Assembly (NCBI GenBank): GCA_039793685.1
Contig: JBDRAL010000049.1
Span: 124,001-188,000, forward strand
DNA length: 64,000 nucleotides
Reading direction: 5' to 3'
Source of the DNA: JAAFHI01 sp039793685
GTDB lineage: Bacteria; Acidobacteriota; Blastocatellia; Chloracidobacteriales; Chloracidobacteriaceae
Made by a program: the position numbers and the translations under genes. Below the pieces are notes generated by a model. That model had not been told where the DNA came from and searched no databases. It saw only the letters and a list, made by a program, of their open reading frames with translations. Positions 33,963-41,163 of this stretch are shown piece by piece (positions within the stretch are counted from its first letter, which is position 1; each line of letters opens with the position of its first letter).

Positions 33963-34068
33963 TTGAGGAACAAACTCCTTCTCAAAACAATTTTGGCCCT
34001 ACTTATGTTTGAGAGAAGAAAACTAACACAACAACAGGTAATTCATCTATTTTTCTGCATAATTGCTG

Positions 34069-34122
34069 GACAACGGCGCGCCGGATTCGGCCCGTTTGAG
34101 AGAGGTGGGGGTAGACATGGAA
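34069..34122 (-). pseudogene. Truncated duplicate of the cofH 5' end
   Basis: The minus-strand ATG at 34118 opens a reading frame beginning MSTPTSLKRAESGAPLSS, versus MSIATVLKRAESGAPLSA in the CofH-like protein. It stops after 23 codons, once it enters the AT-rich TIR-gene island (breakpoint near 34068). It lies 30 bp after the globin stop, where the next operon gene would begin. Probably the displaced original start of cofH, or a remnant of a tandem paralogue. Confidence 0.75.
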
Positions 34123-34148
34123 AAACGTTCAGCCCTCCTTGCCAGATT

Positions 34149-34625
34149 TCAGGCCGTGACCAGAACTTTCAGCGCCGTGTTGAGCGCTTCTTCAAACGGG
34201 GACGGATCAACGGCTCCGGCCAGCTTCGAGAGAAAAACCGCGTGCAATGCCCGAAGTGAATCCGCGACCTCGTCGGGCGCGATGCCGACCTGTTCTTCCG
34301 CCGCGATGTAGTACGTCCGCATGAAACGCGCGAGCATTTGAAAATCGTCGAGCAGAATCGCTCCGATGGCCGCGCGAATGAAAAACCGCATGTCGCGGAC
34401 GCATTTGTCCCACGCATACCCGTGCTTGCGCGCGAAATCGGGATGCTCGCCCAGAAAACGACGGGTGGTTTCCTCGGCGATGGGCGTTTCCGCTTCCCGC
34501 AACGCACCGACCAGCGCCAGCGTCGCCGCCCGCCCGGTCATCAGTTCGCCAAGTCGCGCGAACTCGTCCTCGGTCAACGGCCGACTGATTGCCCCGCGCG
34601 CGATGCCTTCAACTTCATCCCTCAT
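34149..34625 (-). CDS. Phycobiliprotein-family globin (BBAG-like)
   Basis: 158 residues, the length of an allophycocyanin subunit, and alignable by eye along its length: PLTEDEFARLGELMTGRAATL matches the YLSPGEL-x-RI-x-AFVTGGAARL region, RFLGEHPDF matches RLFQKRPDI, and CVRDMRFFIRAA (75-86) matches CLRDMDYYLRLV. Cys75 and Asp78 keep the C-x-R-D bilin-attachment motif. GIAPDEVADSLRAL matches the penultimate helices. BBAGs are bilin-binding phycobiliprotein paralogues from non-photosynthetic bacteria. The start codon and a purine-rich leader come from a heptamer array. Ten bp after parA; same strand as two V4R genes and a bilin reductase-like gene. Confidence 0.82.
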   Translation of the reverse strand: MRDEVEGIARGAISRPLTEDEFARLGELMTGRAATLALVGALREAETPIAEETTRRFLGEHPDFARKHGYAWDKCVRDMRFFIRAAIGAILLDDFQMLARFMRTYYIAAEEQVGIAPDEVADSLRALHAVFLSKLAGAVDPSPFEEALNTALKVLVTA

Positions 34626-34645
34626 CCTTCATCCCTCATCCTTCC
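34612..34645. repeat. Heptamer block at the parA-globin junction
   Basis: CATCCCT/CATCCTT units cover the parA stop and the globin start. On the coding strand they read AAGGATGAGGGATGA, supplying both an AAGGA-like ribosome site and the ATG. Confidence 0.85.
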
Positions 34646-35421
34646 GGCAGCCGCATCACCAGTTCGCGTCCGAGTTGAATGTACGCCTGCGCCCCCGACG
34701 AACGGGTCGAGAGGTCCACGGCGGGCATTCCGACGGCGAACGATGACGCGAGCTGTTCGTGGCGCGGAATGACCGTCTCGAAAACGAGGTTTTCGGGGAA
34801 CGACTCCCAGACCTGCCGCGCAACGCCGTGGACAGCGTCCATTTTCGCATCGTACATCGTGAGCAACACGCCCTCGATGTCGAGTTTCGGATTTTTCTCG
34901 GCCTTCAACTGCATCACCCGCTTCAACGTCTGCGGAAACGTTCGCAAACTGAGCGGCTCGCACTGAACCGGCAAGACCAGCGAATCCGACACCGTCATCG
35001 CGTTGGCGACAATCGAGCCAAGCCCGGCGGGCGTGTCGATGATGACCAGTTGCGGCGCAAAGCCCCAGCCGAGGGAAACGGCGCGCATCAGCGGCCCGAG
35101 CGCGTCGCCGTTGCTTTCGAACGCCCGCTCGAACCGCTCCAGTTCATCGCCGTCGGCAAATTTCCCGGCCAGCATCACGCGCAGTTCGGGGTGATTGGTC
35201 TGGGCCATCGCCTGGCCCGGGGCGATGCCGTAAAGCAGCACATCCTTCAGCGTCGCCCCGTGATAGTCGTCCAGCCCCATGCCGAACATGACGCCGTTCT
35301 GCGGATCGAGGTCAACCAGCAGAACGCGCACGCCCATCGCCGCGACGTAGGCCGCGAGATTGATGCAGGTCGTCGTCTTTCCAACCCCGCCCTTGATGCT
35401 CACCACCGAGATGATCTTCAT
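34636..35421 (-). CDS. ParA/MinD-family ATPase
   Basis: 261 residues from the ATG at 35421; the upstream frame to 35526 only translates heptamer repeats. Deviant Walker A KGGVGKTT (10-17) with the signature lysine, A' LLVDLDPQNG (about 34-43), and Walker B VIIDTPAGLG (about 126-135). The rest (LPVQCEPLSLRTFPQTL, FETVIPRHEQLASSFAVG) matches Soj/ParA ATPases that position plasmids, chromosomes or protein clusters by ATP-dependent DNA binding. No parB or parS adjoins. Lying between V4R and globin genes, it could position a bilin-protein assembly (inference). Confidence 0.9.
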   Translation of the reverse strand: MKIISVVSIKGGVGKTTTCINLAAYVAAMGVRVLLVDLDPQNGVMFGMGLDDYHGATLKDVLLYGIAPGQAMAQTNHPELRVMLAGKFADGDELERFERAFESNGDALGPLMRAVSLGWGFAPQLVIIDTPAGLGSIVANAMTVSDSLVLPVQCEPLSLRTFPQTLKRVMQLKAEKNPKLDIEGVLLTMYDAKMDAVHGVARQVWESFPENLVFETVIPRHEQLASSFAVGMPAVDLSTRSSGAQAYIQLGRELVMRLPEG

Positions 35422-35424
35422 CGT

Positions 35425-35541
35425 GATTGAATTGAAGATTTTCGATTGAAGATTTGAGATTTTCGATTGGAGATTGAAAATTTTCGATTGGAGTTCCAAG
35501 TCTTTTGGAAAATCGAAAATCTTCAATCTTCAATCTTCAAT
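35425..35541. repeat. Heptamer repeats (GATTGAA/TTTTCGA types)
   Basis: Fills the 101-bp gap between the proline-rich gene and parA inside the operon and continues into the former's last codons. Inverse units CAATCTTCAATCTTC close it at 35521-35541. Confidence 0.9.
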
Positions 35542-35936
35542 TGTTTCCCGACCAGCCGCCTGAAAAACTCGCGGACCGTCTCGCCGTCCGCGCCCGCGTG
35601 GCGCGGATGATCACCGATTCGCAAGGTCTGGCGGATGTCCTCGATGCGTTCGTAGGTCGGCGCGACATTCGTTTCGACCGTGGTGGTCGGAAAGGCGACC
35701 ACCGTCGGCGGAAGCGCCACGGTGGAGGGCGGCGTCGCGAACCGCCGCAGCACGCGCCCCGCCTCGCGCGCCTCGGCCAGATCGGTGACGACCGGTTTCG
35801 GCAACGCGGGCGGTGTCGGAACTCTCCCGGACTTCTGACTGCTGAACAGCTTCAGCATCTCCGCCGCCTCGGCGGTTTCGGGAAATTCGCGTGGCTCGGC
35901 CGGTTCGTTTTCGGACTCGTTTACAACGTCGCTCAC
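35523..35936 (-). CDS. Proline-rich hypothetical protein in the bilin-globin cluster
   Basis: 137 residues from a GTG at 35936 that overlaps the V4R stop by 4 bp (GTGA), with GAGGCG about 7 nt upstream. The much longer frame to 36260 is the shadow of the V4R gene. Composition: an acidic N-terminus (NESENEPAEPREFPETAEAA), a Pro/Val/Thr-rich middle (RVPTPPALPKPVVTD and TVALPPTVVAFPTTTVETNV), and a basic C-terminus (TVREFFRRLVGKQ). No domain recognised. It looks like a flexible adaptor or linker between the V4R and ParA/globin partners. The last codons (LKIED) come from heptamer repeats. Confidence 0.6.
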   Translation of the reverse strand: MSDVVNESENEPAEPREFPETAEAAEMLKLFSSQKSGRVPTPPALPKPVVTDLAEAREAGRVLRRFATPPSTVALPPTVVAFPTTTVETNVAPTYERIEDIRQTLRIGDHPRHAGADGETVREFFRRLVGKQLKIED

Positions 35937-36571
35937 TTCATCGCCTCGCTCAACGATTCGTAAGTCATCCCGGATTCCAGCCAGAACGCCGCCGCGTCGA
36001 TCTGTTCGCGGCTGCCGAGCAGGAACCGGCAGAAATCGGCCCCCATCGAGTAACACATCACCTCGATGCAGGCGAGTTCGGTCTCGGAAGCGGCGCTGAA
36101 GATGCCCGCGAACAGACCGGCGTACAAATGACAGGCCGGACGACCGATGCGTCCGACCGTCATGGCGTAACAGGAATTGTGGAGATGAACGTAGACGAGG
36201 CCGTTTTCCTCGATGAGAAAAAACCGCCCCCAGCCCGAGGCCGCCGTGCCCCGGTCGCACAGAAAGGCGTACCCGGAAAGCGGCGTGTCGGGAATGTTCG
36301 GATGAAAACCGTAATTTTCGAAGATGAACCGGTCGGTGTTGGCGAAGTGCCGCTGGCCCCAGTCGAAGCCGATCTCATAGAGAATTTCCGCCGAGGCGTC
36401 GTCCGCGAAACCTTCGAGCGCCTGCTGGAGCGACAGAATCATCACGTCGCCCGCGAGCAGCATCCGCAGGCCGTCATGCGAAACGACCGCCCCGGCATCC
36501 GGGTCGTAATAGGCGAAGTCGTCCGGATTGAAGTAGTTCGGCTTGAACTCGCGTTCGACCGTGACCGGCAT
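35933..36571 (-). CDS. V4R-domain protein A
   Basis: 212 residues; ATG with AAGGGGG about 8 nt upstream. The 4-vinyl-reductase (V4R) domain covers about 40-195: ALEGFADDASAEILYEIGFD, GWGRFFLIEENGLVYVHLHN, LYAGLFAGIFSAASETELAC, and the closing IEVMCYSMGADFCRFLLG, with the conserved Cys residues of V4R small-molecule pockets (Cys near 172 and 182). V4R proteins bind ligands such as tetrapyrroles, aromatics or metals. Two V4R genes beside a BBAG is the reported composition of such clusters. It starts 11 bp after V4R protein B ends. Confidence 0.85.
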   Translation of the reverse strand: MPVTVEREFKPNYFNPDDFAYYDPDAGAVVSHDGLRMLLAGDVMILSLQQALEGFADDASAEILYEIGFDWGQRHFANTDRFIFENYGFHPNIPDTPLSGYAFLCDRGTAASGWGRFFLIEENGLVYVHLHNSCYAMTVGRIGRPACHLYAGLFAGIFSAASETELACIEVMCYSMGADFCRFLLGSREQIDAAAFWLESGMTYESLSEAMK

Positions 36572-36582
36572 GCGCGTCCCCC

Positions 36583-37206
36583 TTATTCCCCGCTCCGCGA
36601 GAGTCGGCGGACGATGTCGTCGGTGGTCGTCCCATAGGCGACCCAGGCATAGACCTTGCGGATGATCGCCTCGTCGCCGACGACGAACCGGCAGTAGGGA
36701 GCACCCGCCGCGAGACAGGAAATTTCGACGCTTTCGACCGTCGCTCCCCGCCGCTTCGAAAAAAGCCCCGCGAACATTCCGGCAAACAGGTCGTCCACCG
36801 GCTCCTTCGATTCGCCGAGCGACAGCGCAACCGGCGAATTGTAGAGATTCACCAGCGTGGCCGCGCCGAGTTCGACCACTTCGAAGTGCCCCCAGCCCGA
36901 TTCGCCCCAGAGGTCGTCACATTTCGAAAAAAACTGCCGGGGAGACACGTCGGCGACCGGAACCGACAGACGGGAGACGATCTGACTGAAAAACCGCTCG
37001 CCCCAGAGTCGCCCGAACCGGTACAGCGTTTGCGCCGCCACGTCGGGCATTCGCCGCCGAATGACGGCGTGAATGGACTGAACCAGGTCTTCCGGAACCC
37101 AGATGACCCGTTCCCGCTGGTCATCCAGAATGACCCCGGACTCGGCGTCGTAATTCAAACGCCCGGTCGCCGGCGTCGGTTTCGGCGTGAAGACGGAGCT
37201 GGACAT
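36583..37206 (-). CDS. V4R-domain protein B
   Basis: 207 residues. N-terminal segment with LNYDAESGVILDDQRERVIW, then the V4R fold: QTLYRFGRLWGERFFSQIV (about 59-77), GWGHFEVVELGAATLVNLYN (about 104-123), DDLFAGMFAGLFSKRRGATV, and the terminal VEISCLAAGAPYCRFVVG (about 159-176). Paralogous to protein A, so a heterodimer is possible. First gene of the five-gene train V4R-B, V4R-A, proline-rich protein, ParA, globin. Its upstream region (37207-37658) is AT-rich and probably holds the promoter. Confidence 0.85.
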   Translation of the reverse strand: MSSSVFTPKPTPATGRLNYDAESGVILDDQRERVIWVPEDLVQSIHAVIRRRMPDVAAQTLYRFGRLWGERFFSQIVSRLSVPVADVSPRQFFSKCDDLWGESGWGHFEVVELGAATLVNLYNSPVALSLGESKEPVDDLFAGMFAGLFSKRRGATVESVEISCLAAGAPYCRFVVGDEAIIRKVYAWVAYGTTTDDIVRRLSRSGE

Positions 37207-37658
37207 GACTCACGGAATCCCTTCCACGAACATCGCGCGGAGGTTTTCGTCGTTCGCTTTCGGAAATTGAGGGAGAACGGGCGTACCTTACCATTCCCGA
37301 GGTGATTTGGGGAAACGATGAAGGAAGTTTTTAAAAACGGGTGGGGAAAATAAATGGAGGCCGGAAGCCAAAAAATCTTTGCAGCCCCTTGAACGATTCG
37401 TTGGCAACCGGCCCACCTTGTCAGTCGGGCGCGAAAGTGATTCCGCGCATCTTCGAACTGAGCTTTGTGCCCTTCTCTATAACAATCACCGTGCCACAAA
37501 CTTCAAAGAAATCCAAAAATACCGAATTTTTATATTAAACCATTCAAATTAAAGAACTTAAAAATTTCCAAGATTTTCACCGCCCATCACCTCACAAATG
37601 TTTTTAGGTCAAAATGGGACATTTCTCCCGGAAGCCCGTGTCCCAAAATGCCCCACGC
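37207..37658. other. 452-bp AT-rich intergenic region upstream of the V4R-globin operon
   Basis: No convincing gene. The stretch 37490-37610 is A/T-rich and contains TTTAATATAAAAATTC on the minus strand, a plausible -10 region. GGGACA at 37616-37621 and TGTCCC at 37639-37644 form a short dyad just after the bilin reductase-like stop, possibly a weak terminator. Short frames here look like noise. Confidence 0.4.
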
Positions 37659-38372
37659 CTAGAGAACTGTTCCAAAATGCCACCGATGGAGAAATTCGGT
37701 GGTCCATTCTTCCCCGGCTTTCGGGACCATGAGGGCAAAACCGGGAGAATGCTCGGCGTGATGATGCTTGTAGGCCGCGACGGCGGAATGATCCGGCCCG
37801 GCGAGCGCGACGGGGAGGTTGGGGCGGTAGGCCACGTCGATGGTCGCTTTCAGATATGCCGTTGCGGCCTCCCGAATCCGGGCAAGCGCGGCGACGTCGC
37901 CACTCGAATAAATCGCCCAGTCCTCGCGAATTTCGGTGAACCATTCGGGCAAATCCCGGTTTAAGGGAAAGGTTGGCGAAAACGTTTCGTGGAGCGGCGT
38001 CAGAACCGGTCGGAGCCGCTCGCGCAGACCGGTCGCCTCGCCCGCGAATTCGACATCCAGGACCAGCACATGCGCCCGTTCACCCACCACGACCCATTCA
38101 CAGGCGAAAATCGGCAGCCGGGCCGGATCGGCGGTGGGATACACCATCACTGTCGCCACGTCCGCCGCGACCGTCTGAATCCGGGCATAGCGCAAACAGA
38201 GCTTCCCGCCCGCGAGCCGTTGCCCTTCGGCCGTCACCCGAAGCAGTTTCGGGCCTTCGCCGAATTCCGCGAACCGGAAACGCTCCGGGCGCGCCTCCGG
38301 GACCGGTTCGAATTCATCCAGCAACGCCATCGCGTCGGGGTACGTCCAGCCGACGAGGTTTTTGAGGTCCAT
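37659..38372 (-). CDS. Ferredoxin-dependent bilin reductase-like protein (pre-PcyA-like)
   Basis: 237 residues, typical of the PcyA/HY2 family; ATG with GGAG 7 nt upstream. Alignable by eye with PcyA: VATVMVYP then LPIFACEWVVVGERAHVLVL matches its VMFP and LPLFGCDIVAG region; RDLPEWFTEIREDWAIYSS matches REL-P-W-G-x-IFSEYC; the end AYKHHHAEHSPGFAL with a terminal FGTVL matches HYCQQQQKND and VLFD. Asp106 aligns with PcyA Asp105, the conserved proton donor, whereas PcyA His88 and Glu76 are not kept. It should reduce biliverdin, but probably not to phycocyanobilin. No heme oxygenase is in the window. Confidence 0.75.
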   Translation of the reverse strand: MDLKNLVGWTYPDAMALLDEFEPVPEARPERFRFAEFGEGPKLLRVTAEGQRLAGGKLCLRYARIQTVAADVATVMVYPTADPARLPIFACEWVVVGERAHVLVLDVEFAGEATGLRERLRPVLTPLHETFSPTFPLNRDLPEWFTEIREDWAIYSSGDVAALARIREAATAYLKATIDVAYRPNLPVALAGPDHSAVAAYKHHHAEHSPGFALMVPKAGEEWTTEFLHRWHFGTVL

Positions 38373-38385
38373 GAATGCTCCAAAG

Positions 38386-38416
38386 GGATCAGGGATCAGG
38401 GATCAGGGATCAGAGG
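38386..38416. repeat. Heptamer GGGATCA, 4 copies
   Basis: Lies just upstream of the bilin reductase-like start. Inverse TGATCCC units at about 38527-38562. Confidence 0.9.
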
Positions 38417-38485
38417 GTCCGGTTTTTGAGGAACTGGTCAAGCCGAAAATTCCGGTTTCGGAGAAATGGAGCGAAAAACGGAATC

Positions 38486-38565
38486 CCTCATTCCGCATTC
38501 GATATTCCGCATTCCGCATTTTCTTCTGATCCCTGGCCCCTGATCCCTGTTCCCTGATCTTTTTT
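38486..38565. repeat. Heptamers ATTCCGC and TGATCCC
   Basis: ATTCCGC/ATTCGAT units (38486-38520), then TGATCCCTGG/CCCTGATCCCTGTTCCCTG, the inverse of 38386-38416. They end about 30 bp before the LptF-LptG start. Confidence 0.9.
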
Positions 38566-38598
38566 TCCCCGGCGATTCCTCCTACACTGTGCGACGCT

Positions 38599-40992
38599 AT
38601 GTTTCGTTTGCTCGACCGTTACGTCATCCGGGAAATCCTCCCGTACTTCCTCATCGCCTTCTTTTTACTGACGGCGATTATTTTCGTCCGCGAGGCGAAC
38701 CGGTTTTCGGAACTGTTCGTCGTCTTTTCCCGGCGCGGCCTGTCGCGGACGCCGCTCCTGATGCTCGTCATCTCGCTGTTGCCGAGCATCATGGTCTTCA
38801 CCCTGCCGATCGGATTTCTGCTCGGGGTGATGATGGCGATGGGACGGCTTTCGGGCGACAGCGAAATCGTCGTCATGCGCGCGAGCGGTTTCAGCCCGCT
38901 TCAGTTGATCCGGCCGGTCATGCTGGTCGCGGTGGTTGTCACGGGGTTGACCGCCTACAACACCTTCTATCTGCTCCCAACGGCGGTCAATTCGCTGAAC
39001 CAGTTGAAGAAAACGCGCTCCGACCTGCTTCTGCGGAGCATCGAAACCCAGATCAAACCCGGAACGTTCACGGAAGACCTTCCGGGAAAAGTCATCTTTA
39101 TTGAAAAAGGGTCCGACTTCGGCTCGTGGGAACATATTTTCATCGCCGAGGAATCGCCGGACAAAACCGCTCAGGAGCCGAAAATCTACACGGCGGAAGC
39201 CGGACAGCTCATTCTCGGCACGACCCTTCGCGACGCGGAACTCCGGCTGACGAACAGCCGGGTGTACGGCCTTGAAACCCGTGAATGGAACCCGAAACAG
39301 AACTACAACATCAGTTCGTCCGGGAGCGCGACCGTCAGCTTCAGTCTCGGAGGAAAATCCGACGACGGCGACAACGATCTGAAGCCGGAACCGCCCGGTC
39401 CGGAACTTCAAACCTTTCCGGAACTGCTTCGGGCGCAACCCGCCCCGGCGAAAGCCAAGGCGCTGACGGTTGAAACCAACAAGCGGCTCGCGCTCCCGGT
39501 CGCCTGCCTGATTTTCGCCTTTTTCGGCGTCGCGCTCGGCGTCACGACCCTGCGGAGCGGAAAATCCTCCGGGTTATTCATCGGAACGGTCGTCACGCTC
39601 GGGTACTACCTGCTCTTTCTCGGCGGCGAACGCGCCGCCCGCAGCGGAGCGCTCCCGCCCACGCTCGCCATCTGGCTGCCGAACATCGTCTTTCTCGCCA
39701 TCGGGATATGGATTTTCTTCGGCGGCGGCGCGGCCCTCGGCCGCCTCTCCCTGGCACAGGCGCTCTGGCGGCTGTGGTATCGCCTGACCCGCCCGGTTTT
39801 CAACACGGTCGAGATTTTCGTTTCGAAACTGGGGCTGCGCCCGCGCCCGGTCGCGCAGAACGACGCCGACCAGCACGCGGCGTCGAGCTTCGGCTTCCCC
39901 CGCATCATCGACCGGATGATCATGCGCGAGGCGACCCGGCACTTCCTGCTCGTTCTCGGGGGCCTGTGCGGGATTTTTCACATCTTCACCCTGTTTGAAC
40001 TCATCAACAGCATCGTCCAGAACCGCATCGGCGCGGACGTGGTCGTGTCGTACCTCGTGTTTCTGACGCCGCAGATCATCAACTACATGGTGCCGTTCGC
40101 GGTGCTGGTGGCGGTACTGGTCACGTTCGGCCTGCTCGGAAAAACGTCGCAACTGATCGTCCTGAACAGCAGCGGCCAGAGCCTCTATCGGCTGTGCCTG
40201 CCGGTCCTGCTCGGCGCGAGTCTTCTGGGCGGAGTGCTGCTCGTGTCGCAGGAATATGTCCTGCCGAGCGCGAACCGGCGACAGGATTACCTCCGCTACC
40301 AGATCAAGGGCGGAAAACTGCCGGCACAGACCTTTTATCAGTCGAAACGGAAATGGTTTCGCGGCCGCGACAACCGGATGTTCAACTTCACCGTGTTCAA
40401 TCCGGAAAAGAACGAATTTGTGGGCCTCGGAATTTACGAACTCCGCCCCGACGAATCGGGTCTGGCCTCGCGCACCTACGTCAATCAGGCCCGCTGGGAT
40501 GGTCTGACCAGCGAGTGGGTGCTGACCGGGGGCTGGCGACGGACCTTCAACCCTGACGGGACCACGTCGCGGTCGGTCCCCATCGTCGAGGAACGGCTGA
40601 AACTCCCGGAAGGCCCGGACTACTTCAAGCAAAGCGTCCCGGAACTCCAGAAAATGAGTATCCGCCAGCTTCAGGAAAAAATCGCCGACCTGCAAAGTCA
40701 GGGCGTGGACGTCGAGAGTCTGCACCGGGCGCTTCAAACCAAGATCGCCCTTCCACTCGGCTGCATCGTGATGGCGCTGGTGGCGATTCCCTTCGCGCTC
40801 ACCATCGGAAAGCGTGGCGCCATGGTCGGCGTTTCGGCCGGTGTCGCCATCGCCGTCATCTTCTGGGGAACCATCGGGGTGTTCGAACAGCTCGGGAACT
40901 ACCAGTTGCTGCCGTCGTTCTGGGCCGCGTGGGGGCCGAACCTGCTGTTCAGCGCGGGCGGCATCTACCTGATCTTCACAGCCAAAACCTGA
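38599..40992 (+). CDS. Fused LptF-LptG lipopolysaccharide export permease
   Basis: 797 residues carrying two YjgP/YjgQ permease modules in one chain. The first opens with LDRYVIREILPYFLIAFFLL (5-24) and ends with its last helices at about 360-375. The second opens with IDRMIMREATRHFLLVLGG (about 433-451) and ends near 795. Each has six predicted helices split by a periplasmic jellyroll (about 135-265 and 550-690). LptF and LptG are normally separate proteins that form the inner-membrane gate of the LptB2FGC exporter. Fusion would fix their 1:1 pairing. LptB and LptC are not nearby. Confidence 0.9.
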   Translation: MFRLLDRYVIREILPYFLIAFFLLTAIIFVREANRFSELFVVFSRRGLSRTPLLMLVISLLPSIMVFTLPIGFLLGVMMAMGRLSGDSEIVVMRASGFSPLQLIRPVMLVAVVVTGLTAYNTFYLLPTAVNSLNQLKKTRSDLLLRSIETQIKPGTFTEDLPGKVIFIEKGSDFGSWEHIFIAEESPDKTAQEPKIYTAEAGQLILGTTLRDAELRLTNSRVYGLETREWNPKQNYNISSSGSATVSFSLGGKSDDGDNDLKPEPPGPELQTFPELLRAQPAPAKAKALTVETNKRLALPVACLIFAFFGVALGVTTLRSGKSSGLFIGTVVTLGYYLLFLGGERAARSGALPPTLAIWLPNIVFLAIGIWIFFGGGAALGRLSLAQALWRLWYRLTRPVFNTVEIFVSKLGLRPRPVAQNDADQHAASSFGFPRIIDRMIMREATRHFLLVLGGLCGIFHIFTLFELINSIVQNRIGADVVVSYLVFLTPQIINYMVPFAVLVAVLVTFGLLGKTSQLIVLNSSGQSLYRLCLPVLLGASLLGGVLLVSQEYVLPSANRRQDYLRYQIKGGKLPAQTFYQSKRKWFRGRDNRMFNFTVFNPEKNEFVGLGIYELRPDESGLASRTYVNQARWDGLTSEWVLTGGWRRTFNPDGTTSRSVPIVEERLKLPEGPDYFKQSVPELQKMSIRQLQEKIADLQSQGVDVESLHRALQTKIALPLGCIVMALVAIPFALTIGKRGAMVGVSAGVAIAVIFWGTIGVFEQLGNYQLLPSFWAAWGPNLLFSAGGIYLIFTAKT

Positions 40993-41098
40993 CGCCGCGC
41001 ACATATAGAATAGGATCGCGCGCGCGTACGATGAACGAATCTTCAAAGTTCCGGGAATCGGCGCCGCCGGTTCTCGGCAAAACAATCCCCGAAAACAC

Positions 41099-41140
41099 TT
41101 CGCCCCGGCACGTTTCAGGTTTGAAACACACCGGGGCGAA
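41099..41140. terminator. Hairpin between convergent genes
   Basis: TTCGCCCCGG (41099-41108) pairs with CCGGGGCGAA (41131-41140), with an inner GTTTCA/TGAAAC dyad. T-runs are weak, so terminator activity is probable rather than certain. Confidence 0.65.
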
Positions 41141-41163
41141 TCATTTGAACTTCAAACGGACGT

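Noticed and set aside
34149..38372. The genome as a cyanobacterium
   Set aside because: Phycobiliprotein-like globin, bilin reductase, heptamers and Uma2 could suggest it, but there are no photosynthesis genes, the reductase lacks PcyA residues, and the VWA and fused LptF-LptG proteins point elsewhere. Not strictly excluded.
39574..41085. 503-codon minus-strand frame over the LptF-LptG gene
   Set aside because: Shadow of a clearly real permease gene.
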